A stretch of DNA of 64,000 nt from NCBI GenBank assembly GCA_015501055.1, contig JADNYV010000016.1, positions 62,001 to 126,000 of the forward strand, given 5' to 3'. Numbering within the stretch: position 1 is the stretch's first letter; each line of letters begins with the position of its first letter. The position numbers were made by a program, and so were the translations under genes. The notes under the pieces were generated by a model that was not told where the DNA came from, did not search any database, and saw nothing but the letters and a program-made list of their open reading frames with translations. Of this stretch, positions 12,609-27,051 are shown in pieces. This DNA comes from Mucidula mucida (taxonomy: Eukaryota; Basidiomycota; Agaricomycetes; Agaricales; Physalacriaceae).

Positions 12609-13712
12609 ATGTTGACTAGTGATTTGGCTGCGTATCCTGGCTACCAGAGGTCGTATCCCCGCCATACTCGGAGAGTGCATCCAATTCATCGCCTCCCGTA
12701 CGAGCTCCTCGCCCTTGTATTTGTCTCGGCGTCGGAAGACGATGTCATGGTGGCCGTGGCCGTGTCGCATACCTGTCGGGCATGGCGCGCTATAGCTCTA
12801 CAGACCCCGCGCCTGTGGACGATCATCCGCATCGATCATCGAGAGCGGATGTGGGCAGAGAGAATCCGGCGAGCCAGGTCCTGCCCTCTGAATATTCGAA
12901 TACGTCTCCCTGCTTCTGGGTCGTATTATCATTCGGACGCGGAGGTCGTGCAGCGCAGAATGTACTTTGTCCTTCCCTTGATGGCCAGATGGAGATCGTT
13001 GGATATCACGTTGTCGAGATATGCGCCGTTTTTGTGGAATGCAGCGCTTTCCGAGTGTTGTTCGACGAGGTTGAAGACACACGTAGAGGTCTTGGAGACG
13101 CTTCGTTTGGTGTATCCACACAACAACGACGATTCCAAGGAGTTCTTTCTCTTCGGCGGATACGCCCCACGTCTCCGAAGCGTGACTTTGGACGGTGTCC
13201 GCTTATTATGGATGCCGACTCTATTCCACAATCTCACGCACCTCGACTATACCCACCACGGATTTACGTCCGGGACGAAAGCTATAGAAGACGTACTCTA
13301 CATGCTTCTTATATCCTGCCATCTCCAAGAGCTCAGTCTGATGTTCAGACGCAAGCGAATTCTGTCCGCGAGTTCTTCACACCCTCCAGTGTCGGTCCGG
13401 ACACGAATCCGCCTGCCACTGCTGACCACGCTGCGGTTCAAAGTGTGCACGTCGGATATCCCGTCAGAACTTCGGCATGTTGCTTCGAATCTCCGGACGC
13501 CTGCGTTGCAGTCCCTCAGTTTCATCGACGTGTACCCCCGACGAATTTCCTACCCGAGTGCGCGCGTATTTTCCAAGCATTATTCATTTCCGAGTTCGTT
13601 GGAGAGTCTCCGGCGCGATAGAGGCTGGTGCGAGCCGCAGAGTCCTGGCTCGTGTCCATGTATTGAGCCACATGTTCGTGCAGTTTGCCCGCCACATGAC
13701 CAGCATCTGTAG
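12609..13712 (+). CDS. F-box domain protein
   Basis: The N-terminal part contains an F-box of the kind expanded in agaricomycetes: IHRLPYELLALVFVSAS followed by VAVSHTCRAWRAIALQTPRLWTII, at about residues 20-70. The rest has leucine-rich spacing (LRSVTLDGVRLLWMP, LQELSLMFRR, LTTLRFKV), as expected for the substrate-binding region of an SCF ubiquitin ligase adaptor. The protein is intronless and 367 residues as read, shorter than many relatives. The last ~40 residues (after SSLESL) lose leucine-rich character and become Cys/Pro/Arg-rich, so the true 3' end may involve an intron, a frameshift or truncation. It lies about 270 bp upstream of the SDR gene on the same strand. Confidence 0.75.
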   Translation: MLTSDLAAYPGYQRSYPRHTRRVHPIHRLPYELLALVFVSASEDDVMVAVAVSHTCRAWRAIALQTPRLWTIIRIDHRERMWAERIRRARSCPLNIRIRLPASGSYYHSDAEVVQRRMYFVLPLMARWRSLDITLSRYAPFLWNAALSECCSTRLKTHVEVLETLRLVYPHNNDDSKEFFLFGGYAPRLRSVTLDGVRLLWMPTLFHNLTHLDYTHHGFTSGTKAIEDVLYMLLISCHLQELSLMFRRKRILSASSSHPPVSVRTRIRLPLLTTLRFKVCTSDIPSELRHVASNLRTPALQSLSFIDVYPRRISYPSARVFSKHYSFPSSLESLRRDRGWCEPQSPGSCPCIEPHVRAVCPPHDQHL

Positions 13713-13986
13713 GTGTCTGGATCGCCGATCCGGAGCGCGTTGTGTATCACCATGTAGCATTTATGAGAAGTACTTTAGGAGAACAAGACAAACATCATTT
13801 GAACCACACCTTGACGCCCGTTTTTTGAGGATGCTCATATTGTCCCGCTGTTTTGCGCGCCGGTCAGCGCGCCTTGCATGTCGCACCGCGTTTCCGGGCC
13901 GAAATGGCGGTATGCTCTATCGGCCCGATGTGATTATCGATAAATCCAGGACGTCGACCAATTCCCTTCTCCAAGCTTATTCTACC

Positions 13987-15086
13987 ATGGCGAACGGAGA
14001 CTATCAAGCACAGAAGCTATTCAACCTGGATGGGCTTGTGGCCGTTGTTACTGGAGGCGGGACCGGTATCGGGTACATGATCACGAAGGGTTTGGCGGAG
14101 AACGGGGCGAAGGTGTATATCACTGGAAGGCGGAAAGAGGTTCTGGAGAAGGTTGCGAACAGCGGGGCAATTCAAGGGACTGTGATTCCGTACGCGTCTG
14201 GGTTGCGTTTAGGCTTATCGCGTGCTCATCGTCGATTGTTTATTTAGGTTGCCGATGGACGTGACGTCCAAGGAAAGCATACTGGAAGCGAAGAAGGTTC
14301 TGCAAGAGAAGGAGGGTAAGCTGCATATTTTGGTCAACAAGTAGGTGTGTCTCCAGTGTTGGGAGCATGCATGTTGATGGTTTGTACGATAGTGCAGGCC
14401 AGGTTGGCCCGTGCTCGTTGTGGTTTAATGATCTGTCCAATCCGCAACATAAAGACGCGGAAACGGTAGGACAGGCATTGTTTGAGGAACCTGCGCAGGG
14501 CTGGTCGGATATCTACGCGATCAACGTGCATTCCATCTACTTTGTGACGACAGCCTTCCTCGGTCTGTTGGAAGCTGGAACCAAGTCCCGTCCTGGATAC
14601 TTGTCGACGGTAATCAACACGACCAGTATAAGCGGACTGATGAAATTAGCACAGGAACACGTTAGTAACGACTGTGTCGTCCGCGTCCTACATTCCATTA
14701 ACATGTTCTTTGATATAGTTTGCGTATAACAGTGCGAAAGCGGCTGCATCCGCGCTGACGAAGATGCTGTCGACGGAGCTAGCGCTGAAGAAGATTCCTG
14801 TTCGCGTCAACGCGGTCGCGCCTGGTGTGTATGAGTCGGAAATGACGCAGGGCGTTATAAGTCCAGAGGAAGTCGATAAGACGGGAAAGGGTGTTCTACC
14901 CGTACCGGCGAGAAGACCAGGAACGTAAGTGAAAAAAGACTATTGGAAGGCGGTTACTGATTTGCGCGTCGGGATAGCGGACAAGAGATGGCGGCAACAG
15001 TGGTGTACCTCGCGTCGCAGTCTGGATGTTACATGAACGGGCAAGAACTAGTTATTGACGGAGGGTATATGGCTGTGAATCCGTGA
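13987..15086 (+). CDS. Short-chain dehydrogenase/reductase (SDR)
   Basis: This is a classical SDR of about 300 residues. Exons are 13987-14189, 14248-14340, 14393-14660, 14719-14924 and 14978-15086, all with GT-AG introns. The Rossmann cofactor motif TGGGTGIG, the VNNAG motif and the catalytic YNSAK (Tyr-x3-Lys) are present; NVHSIYFVTTAFL and VNAVAPGVYESEMT are typical SDR blocks, and it ends in NGQELVIDGGYMAVNP. It should be a cytosolic NAD(P)(H)-dependent oxidoreductase; the TGR(R) after beta-2 suggests NADP(H) preference by analogy. The substrate cannot be told from sequence. The start follows a CTACC context and gives the standard N-terminal length. Confidence 0.92.
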
Positions 15087-15219
15087 TAGACTAGAGCACT
15101 GTATGTCTAATTTTGAAGCGAATGACGTTTGTCAGCAGAGGAGGCAATGCCAACGAGCACAGCGTGGGAAAGAGAATAACTTGTGTTTCGCGGACATCTT
15201 GGACCGTACCCTCATCAAC

Positions 15220-17464
15220 ATGGCCGCCAACTCGTCGCGGAGACCAATGCCACCCTCCTCCGACTATACGGCCGTCTCTCAACAAAGTCCACGGATGGGC
15301 GCCTCACAGTATAATCCTGCACGCCCTCCACAGCGCTCGGCATCCGCTGCAAGTGTCCACGTCCAACAGGGGCGCAGCAGTGTCGCCCAGGGCGTTGCTA
15401 GCGGTGCCATCGGTGGCGCATATGGTCCATATTCAGTGTGTATCCTGCTCGTCGTCGTCTGGCAGTGAACGCTTACAATCGTGCAGTACAACCCCCAGCA
15501 AAGCAAGGATATGTACAACGCATCCCGGTTTAGTGCCGCGCCCTCGGAGCTGTCTTCGATAACGGGTGCAGACAAGACAGGGTTCGCAAACTCGTCGACA
15601 GTGCCGCAGTATCTATGGGACAAGGATCCCGACCTGGACGACGCCCTTCACAACCCCGATCCTGTGCGAGACGCCAAACTTGATCGCTCATTCACACTTT
15701 TCTCTAGCCGTGGCTGGGCAAACGCCAGTGCACTCGTCATTCTCGTCACGGGGCTCATCACTCTCTTTGCCGGGTATCCCATCATCGACTACTACGCTCG
15801 CCAGCAACCACAATCCTCCGGCTTCAACCTCGGCGGAATAAACGGCTCAGGCCAGGTGCCCGATTTACCCGGCCTTCCCTCGCTCATCGACAACGACACT
15901 CCGTCGTCCGCCTACTCAAGAACGGGATTGGACGGCAAAAAGTACAACCTTGTCTTCAGTGATGAGTTCGAATTAGATGGGCGGACATTTTACCCCGGCG
16001 AAGACCCATACTGGGAGGCAGCCGATATTCACTACTGGCCAACCGGTGATCTCGAGTGGTATGATCCCAGTGTACGTGCCAACCTCTAGCAGTGTAACCT
16101 GGTGATGCTGATTTTTTTCCAGGCCATAACAACAAAGGATGGTAAACTTGTTATCACTCTATCAATGGAGGACATACATGATCTCAACTGGAAGAGTGGT
16201 ACGTATCTTGCACGATACAGCCTTACGACCGCTCTGACGTGACGCCAGGAATGTTGACATCTTGGAACAAGCTCTGTTTTACCACCGGGTATATCGAAGT
16301 TTCCGTCAGTATGCCCGGCAGACCCGAAGCACCAGGCTTGTGGCCAGGTAGCTATCCTCTCTTCGTTTTTTTGTTTCTTGTTATTAATGGATTCGTTGAA
16401 AGGTGCTTGGACTATGGGCAACCTTGTGGGCGTTTTTCTGCAGATTGTAGATGTGAATTGATCATCTTCCATACAGGGCCGTGCAGGCTACGGTTCTACG
16501 ACGGAAGGAATGTGGCCGTACAGCTACGACTCGTGTGACCTTGGGACCTTCCCAAATCAGACCACTGCCCAGGGAGAGCCAGCGGCAGCACTTACTGGAT
16601 CCGACGGTGGGGGTGAAATCAGTTTTTTACCAGGTCAGCGACTGTCAGCATGCACTTGCTCTGGAGGTGACCATCCTGGCCCCTCCACCAGCACCGGACG
16701 TGGGGTTCCTGAAATCGATATTCTTGAGCACCAAATCGATGTCTCACTCTGGCAGGGCGAGGTATCTCAAAGTTACCAAATCGCTCCCTTCAACTACCAG
16801 TATCAGTTTGACAACACGTCGTCGACTCTCTACGACGACACAATATCCCACTACAATACGTATAAGGGTGGCTCATATCAGCAGGCCGTTTCCGCCGTGA
16901 CTCTCATTCCCAAAGATTTATACAATGATCAGGGATATGGTGCGTATGGGTTCGAGTGGTATTCGAACCCGGACAGTCGAGATGAAGGGTTCATCGAATG
17001 GGTTAGCGATGGGATAGCGTCGTGGAAGATTACCTCTTCCACTATTGGCTCAGATTCTACAGTTGAGATTGGCCCTCGTCTTATTTCTGAAGAACCGATG
17101 GTGAGCCTTCACCGCGCCGAGCATGTAACCTCAAACTAACGTGTTGGCAGTACATAATTCTCAACTTGGGAATTTCACCCTCCTTCCAGCAACAGGACTA
17201 TATGCATCTAGAGTTCCCCTCTAAAATGTATATAGACTATGTTCGCGTCTACCAGCGTGCGGGTACCAAGAACGGTTTGACGTGCAGTCCGCCGAATCGG
17301 CCCACAGCGGATTACATCAATGAGTCGGTCGTTCTCCTTTCGATTTTGTCCACGCTCTTACGCTTGCACACAGTCACATAAATGCCTACTCAAATCCGAA
17401 CTTTACAGTATGGGACGCTGCAGGTTACGAGTTCCCTAGGAATTCGCTGTACGATGGCTGTTAG
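15220..17464 (+). CDS. KRE6/SKN1-type beta-1,6-glucan assembly protein (GH16-like)
   Basis: This type II membrane protein of the SKN1/KRE6 family acts in beta-1,6-glucan biosynthesis for the cell wall. Exons are 15220-15435, 15487-16071, 16123-16198, 16249-16347, 16403-16425, 16477-17100, 17151-17323 and 17374-17464. A Ser/Pro-rich cytosolic tail precedes one transmembrane segment ([17 protein letters not shown]), followed by the lumenal GH16-like domain with [33 protein letters not shown] and the catalytic-type motif EIDILEHQ. The C-terminus [21 protein letters not shown] matches the family. One exon is only 23 nt. The last intron uses a weak GTCGGT donor, chosen because it restores the conserved [14 protein letters not shown] junction. 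Confidence 0.93.
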
Positions 17465-18078
17465 AGCGCCTCCTAACCTCATGACGGCTACTTATCACCT
17501 CCATCCCCGACTACGTTACCTTTAACAGCCCGTTCGCTGATGTGGGCTGCGCATTGACGGACTAATGACACGCTTCATCCCAGGGACTTGACGGTCATAC
17601 TGGGTTTGTACTTACACGCCTATCTCATCTAAACATTTGCATTTATGCTCGACGCCACCTGCATTCATTTGGGCCACGGACACATTATTTATTTCGTGTT
17701 TTATATTAGTACTACCGCCATACCCTGGACTAAAATAACTTCGGTGTAGTGTGATAAGATACTGTAAAAACATTCTAGATGCATGTCGGTGTGATGTGGG
17801 TACGGAGAACCACTTGCAGGTTGATGAAACATGCGGTGACGCGGTGGGGTCGGGAAATTGACGTTTATTTAGCTCTTGAGGTATGTGGGATACAGCAATC
17901 TCAGAGGAAGACAAAGAAGTATCTATTGCGGCGCAGTCGAGAGAATCATCTGCCAAAAAATCCTCTCCAGACGCATTGCAGCACCAATCGTGCGAAATCT
18001 TTTCCTGGAACGCGTACGCGCACGCGCATTAGGCTACTTTTAGAATTACTAGCGCGCGGTCCCCTAGTGCATTCAAAT
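17465..18078. other. Convergent intergenic region
   Basis: This holds the facing 3' UTRs of the KRE6-like and AFG2 genes. I see no conserved coding sequence or RNA gene. Confidence 0.5.
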
Positions 18079-20941
<2,863 letters not shown>

Positions 20942-23900
20942 CGAGCCACAAGAATGCAGAATAAACCTGGGTTAATTTGACTCTTGTCGAAGCTCTTTTC
21001 CTCAGGATTCCGGAAGAGGTGATTCGAAAGCGTCAGATCTAAGCGTGGAACGCGACGCGTTGTTTACAGATTCGGATAAATGGGTATCTATGCTCCCAAG
21101 AGAGATCCGAGAGGTGAATATATCCTGAAGTGCAGATTTGAGGCGATTTTGCGATGAAACTGCCTCTGAGAAGGGCTACTTGGATCCTGAACAGAAAGAG
21201 AAAAAGGAAGTTAGAAGCAAGTACGAGATGCCGACGGCTTCAAGTTTCGATTCGAACTCCGCTCCGCTAACTTGTTGCAAAATAATCTCTACTCGTTGAC
21301 GTTCATTAATATCTACAGTGCTTCCTGTCACTATGCTGCGACACTGCTTTCATTCTCTTTACACCCTAGGTCGAGCGAAGTGACCTCTTCTTGACTTCGA
21401 TTCCCGGGAAGGACGCAGAATACCTTCAGTATTTCTCAGAAGTGTGTAGGCTTTGCTTATCTTGACGTATTGCAAGCTGAATTTCACTCAGTTCCATTTC
21501 CATTCGGCTATAGTGCGCGCAGCCTGCATCCAGACGTGCTCCATCCAAGCAGAGGTGTAAAGCGGCGTCAGCAGCAACGAATGGATACCAACAAGCCACA
21601 GGACGTATCTCTCAGGGGGTAAATTGTCCTTCTCAAGATTCCGCAATAGAACAACCTGGTTCGTTTTCTTTGACCGCGGGTATCGCTTGAGGGATTGACT
21701 TAGCCTGTCTATCTATTCTCCTTCTGTACAGACAGGCGTTACGTCCGAGCAAACGCACTGGCCTTTAAAACATGCCTGAATACTGACGGCAGACGAGCTT
21801 CGCATCCTTATGTTCCGATTTCCCGCGGCTTTGGCGCTGACTGTAGGATAAGAACAAATGATAATAGGCGTTGAAGCTTCTCACGATTTACTGAGTCTCG
21901 TATTCTTCTGGCTTTCATCAAGAAAGTACTGTTGATACTGCTCGATGGGCTGCTGAAACTCTCCTTCAATGACCACTGGTATGGCTTGGTTGCATACATT
22001 ACCAGGTCTCGCCGTTTACTGTCTGGTCGTTTAGTATCGTGGACTTTCGCGATGTCGTCTTTCCACCTACTGATACCACTCGCAACTTCTAGTTCCCCGG
22101 AGTATAATTCAGGAGCGCCACAACAATCCTTAGCCCGAGCTAGGCTTCACCGATCAGCCTTCCATACTCTCAATAAATCACCACTGAGAATTCAGGCGAA
22201 ATGTGGCGCCACTACCCTCCCAGTGTACTCCAGTTGTCCAGAGAAAAATGTAAGTCCTCTATTGCATCCGGCAGAATTAGATTGTTCCTAATTGTACGTA
22301 GATATGTACCGCAGGCTTGTGTGTTGAGACTTTTCCAGATGCATCTGATGATTTCATATCTCAACTACTTGAGATTCTTCGTGTCCGTCCCCGTCGTAAC
22401 CCTCTACTAGGACTTGCTAGGATCTGATAAACCGGTTTCTGTAGTCGATCTTAAGTAGAATCATATGGAGCGCGCCACATGTGCATTTGGACAACTTGGC
22501 TTCCTAACCTTGCCCTCTAGTCAAGCACTAGAGTGAATATTAGATGACACCTCCTCCAACGGGCATTACCCAATGATATTGATTTATTGGATCCGACACA
22601 CCCTTTATCATTGAAAGCAGGGTGATCTTATAGGTCCATGTGTTATCGTAACTTTTCATTCGCAGAGGGAAGCTAAAACGACATCGGATCCAAACCGGTC
22701 TTGTTAGGCCGTAACCTATCAGAACGATATGTGCAATTCGTCGCCGCCAAAAAAACTGATGCTTTCTTCTACAGCCAAGGTCCGAAGCGGCGTGCGTCAT
22801 AAACCTGCACATGAGGGTTTTCACTGATGCCCATGCCGTGCCTGTGGTTTACCACATGGCCATCTTGAATCTAAAAGTACGCGTTGAGATACCTTCGCCC
22901 ATGTTACCCGTATGGTATTCACGCAAAAACGCGCGAGTTCCTGTTCATAATTGGCCAGATATCGTCCGATCTGCTTCGAAGCGCGTCATCACAGATAACC
23001 GATTCGTCCAACGTTCTGATGTCCTGTATAATGTTCCCGAAATCGCTCAACAACGCGTACATGCATACCCGGTTCAGGATCCTTCCGCTGCGTGTAAGTA
23101 TCTGGGAACTAATCCGAATCGTGCAGGACGGCCAGGGAAAAGAAGATACTACAAACTTAAGTAGTAATTCGTAAGAAACGATAGACTATCGTCATTTTCG
23201 TGCGATCGCGTTTGATATCCGTCTTAATGGAACAGCTTTGACGAGTCTATGGAGGCGGTTGTGAATTGCGCGAGTCCTTGGAATTCATATCGGTTACCTG
23301 AAAGCTGCCTGATGACCTGCATGAGACTTCTTCGACCACATCAAAGTTGCGGATATCTGGACCGAAAGTAAATGGAGTGGACGGGGCCATAGAAATTCTG
23401 AGCAGACGTACAGCTCGGACGTGAGTAAATGGGCTATGTCGTAAAGGCAATTTTGCACATTGCACTACTGCATGATATCCTCGAATCGATTAGTTACTTG
23501 ATGGGGTAACGGGATCTCCCTTGTCAGTTGCGGCCTCAAGATTTGCATAAATAAAGGGACAGGAGAAAGTTGATGATCTTTGTATACAGCCCACTTTCGC
23601 CTCACCTTGCTTGTGACTCGGTGGCCGTATAAGACGTGACTCATTCTTCTACTCGACCCACCCTACACGTCTTCCTTGTCCTCCTACTATCATCAAGTTC
23701 TCAAAAAATGTGTCAACAAATGGCGTACGTTGTCCCGCGAATACCGTTGGAGCCCTGCTGATCTTGTACAATAGCGAAGGAACGCGGTGGACGAAGTGCA
23801 TGGTTTGTCCATCGTGCATTGGCCTTTGACCCAAGTAACAGCTCGGTCTGCACACAGCACTTTCAACGCCACATGGTGGTAGCCATTATGGACTGCAATT

Positions 23901-25085
23901 CAAAACGATGCTCGCGCAGTTTACAGCACCCAAAGGGCTGTCGCGACCAGCGGTGTATCCCAGTAAGAGCGCACTCGGCTACGGATGCAAAAACGCGATC
24001 TAACCCCTTCTGCAGAGTTTCGGCGCGGAGATCCAGAAGGATATCGACTCTGTCGACGAGTATTGCTTCGCGTGTCGCGCAGCACAAGAGAGAGCCCGAC
24101 GTAACGCAAACACAGCGTCGTGAACTCCCACCCTACTCTTTATCATCGTGTTTATGTTTTCCTCCGAATCTGTCGCGAGGCCTGCTGTCTGTACTATACA
24201 TACCCACCCATTTATCACCCGAGGTAATAACATGACGTCGGTCTCTTGGTCCTGAGAGGAAGAATGGCGCTTAGACTAGTGATCGAATCGTATGAAGACG
24301 AGATGTCTGGTGATGAATTTTAAATAGCTTGATAGACGGAGGCTTTCGTCATTCGCGCTGCGAGTAGATATTAAACATCTTGAAAGATATAACGGTGCGC
24401 TACCTGGTTCCATCTGTCAAGTTCTAGGCCTCGTTTACCTATGCAGTAGAAGTGTATTTCTCGTTGCTAGATCACGTTTTGCATGGAAGCGCATGGCCAC
24501 CGTCCAGGTGAACACTCAACATCACCGGATACTGGTTAGCCTGATCGGTGTCGTAACACCGCCACTAACCGCGGCGACGCCTTGGTCTATAGCATCTGAC
24601 TAACATCACCACTGAGTGCGAGTAGGTGCGAACGTGGCCACGCAAGCCCGGGCAAAGGATGTGCCTTACTCCATTAAACCGGCGCATGAACAAAGGCTTG
24701 AGCCTTGAGGCCGATCTCAGAGAACAGAGGAAACGTGTATGCCATTATAGAGCGTGGTCGCAGTCTTTGAACTCTGAAAGAAGTCATCTGATAAAGTTAG
24801 ATTGAAATCCGACACATGCCTTTCTGCTCGTACGCCTTTGTTTACTTAGCTTGATAGCTACAAAACGAACGAATGCTTGGAGCGGGCACAAAGAGATAGG
24901 CAGGATAAGAGGCGCAACCATGAAGCGTTTTAGTGCGCGGTCATCGCAAAATCCAAGGAAAAACGATAACAAGACACAAAGCAGTTGTTCAGTTAAGCTC
25001 AGACTCTGCCGCTGCGTAATTGACAGAAAGCCAGCTTGAAGGTGATGACGGAGAAACAGACTGAGCCAAGTATCACGTGCGTTCG
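20942..25085. other. Gene-free stretch of about 4.1 kb
   Basis: No open frame here shows a recognisable domain, codon pattern or splice-linked continuation on either strand. There are no long terminal repeats, obvious tandem arrays or tRNA-like sequences visible by eye. Frames of 60-140 codons (for example 22811-23164 and 23819-24235, plus strand) look like chance frames. It may be degraded transposon sequence, long UTR/regulatory DNA or a noncoding-RNA locus. Confidence 0.5.
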
Positions 25086-26916
25086 ATGCCTAGCCAACAA
25101 CCACAACACCTGAACAACTCAGGTTGCTCCATACAATACTCCGAAGGCAAAGGACGCGGTGTATACGGTTTGTAAATTGATTTCATCACGTTCTACAGCA
25201 GCCAGTAATCTCTTGACAGCCAACCGGCGTATTCCAAAACAGACAACAATCGAGATCAGTCCAGTTTTGCTCTTCTCATCTGACGAATACGAAAATCATG
25301 GCAAGCACACCATTCTGGATCATTATACCTTCAAATGGAGAGACGGAAGAATGGCCTTAGCATTGGGACTCGGTACATTTTCTCTTCGAAGCCCAAGATC
25401 GATGTTTATGTCCGTATACAGGTTCTCTTTTCAATCATTCTGATGTTCCGAACGTTTCGTACGAACTAGATCATTCGACGGACTCCATTCGTTATATCAC
25501 GACCCGCGTTATTGAATCGGGACAGGAACTATGCATTTTCTACGGGCATCCGCTTTGGTTTTCCGATGCCAATGGGTCGAGTCAGAATGGCGCTGATGTC
25601 GCTGCTGAGGATGACGAGTTCAGCGCACTACCTATGATTTTTGAAAGCGAAAACAATGCCGATGACATCGTCGCAGAAGATGATCTGCCATTTACGAGAC
25701 TCAAGCCGCCGCCAGAGGAAGAAGATATGACAAGCATAAGAAAAGGTAAGTGTTTATAAGTCTATAGTGCTGCGCCTCTGACCCATGATAGCGCACGCAT
25801 GGGTAGTTGACGTACCAGATCCAAGGCATCTGACAATTTTGCTTAAGTAAGTCACCACGGTTGTACTCAAGGTGTCGTATAGAGCAGCTGGTCTTGACTC
25901 ATCTGCTTTGCGTGACTCGGACAGGCGTCGTTGTCCGTTGCTAATCATATGCTTTTCCTTATGAACTCATCCCGAAATTTTGTTGGCGTAACCAGAAGCC
26001 AGAGTTCTGTAGCAAAGAACTTGCGCCACCGGCATCCATATAACGTCTCAACAATGCCGAACGAAAACCTGATACTGTTCATAGATGGCTCAAAAAATCC
26101 GGCCTGGATAGCGAAGACTTGGGACACCTCAAGCGCGTCCGAAAACAAGATAGTCAGACTCGATTTCTTCTGACAGCCCTGCCAATCTGCCCGCCCCTCC
26201 CGGCGGAGCTAGAACTACCTGAACCTGTTCTTCTCCCTGTACCCGCATCCGCCGCTCTCACTCCCACCCAACTCGCTCTAAAGTCCTCTTTATGGCCTAC
26301 CATATACGCTCCCCGCCGTAAAGGCGAAACCGAGCCATGGACATACGGGAAGATGAGGTGGGCAAAACGCGCTATGAAACACACCGTTGCAGAAGCGCGC
26401 AAGGCTCGCGTCAGAGGAGAGGTCCGTTGAATTTCGTCTTAGAGGTTAGCAAAAAAAACCTCACTGCTTTGCTAGCTCCCGATTGCCGCATACGTGCCAA
26501 TCCCGTACGACACCAACGATCCCCTTTTCCGTCCCATAACAGCACTAGCGTCAGACACACGCACATCCACAGCACATCCCCTCCGCCACTGCTGTCAAAA
26601 CCTTGTCAGAACCGTCGGGGATCAGCAGGGTGTCCCGTCTGGCCAAGTCAACGGCGCACATTATCTGTTGACATCGCTGTCCCTCTTCATAACGCACGAA
26701 CCATGCATCATGTGTAGCATGGCATTACTTCACTCCCGCGTCAAAGAGATCTTCTACATCCTTCCAATGGACAAGACCGGCGGATGCGGAGGTGCGACCT
26801 GCCTGCCTACCCTTCCCGGCGTCAACCACCGCTTCACGATCTGGAGGTGGACTCAGAACAAACAAAACGGCATGAATGTCGATGACATACGGCTAAACGA
26901 CGCTATTGATGTATAG
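25086..26916 (+). CDS. SET domain-TAD3 fusion (tRNA adenosine deaminase subunit)
   Basis: Exons are 25086-25167, 25220-25372, 25422-25745, 25792-25846, 26085-26421 and 26476-26916. The N-terminal ~190 residues form a compact SET domain (GKGRGVYANRRIPK, ISPVLLFSSDEY, HTILDHYTFKW, GSLFNHSDVPNV, GQELCIFYG), resembling small SET proteins such as fission yeast Set7. The C-terminal half is TAD3/ADAT3, the non-catalytic partner of TAD2 that converts tRNA A34 to inosine: HPLRH (no catalytic Glu, as in TAD3), NGAHYLLTSLSLF, EPCIMCSMALLHSR and TGGCGG. The two parts are joined by a 46-bp intron with GTAAGT donor, CTGAC branch and TAG acceptor. Without that splice, the SET frame stops at 25759 and a separate TAD3 frame could start at ATG 25785, 25 bp on. 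The intron between exons 4 and 5 is unusually long (238 bp). Confidence 0.8.
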
Positions 26917-27051
26917 TAACGATAAATTATGTTGCAGAGCTTACACTAGGTATTATAATAGGTATGCGACATGAGGGGAATGAACTGCGATAAGGACAGG
27001 AAATGCAAACAATATAGCAAATGAGTAAGTAAAACAGTTCGTCAGTGGTGA

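Noticed and set aside
20942..25085. Intact retrotransposon or DNA transposon
   Set aside because: No reverse transcriptase, integrase or transposase motifs, and no terminal repeats were visible by eye.
25785..26916. TAD3 as a fully separate gene beginning at ATG 25785
   Set aside because: Possible but less favoured: the ATG lies inside a 46-bp interval with all signals of a standard intron, and would leave only 25 bp between genes. Kept as an alternative in the finding.
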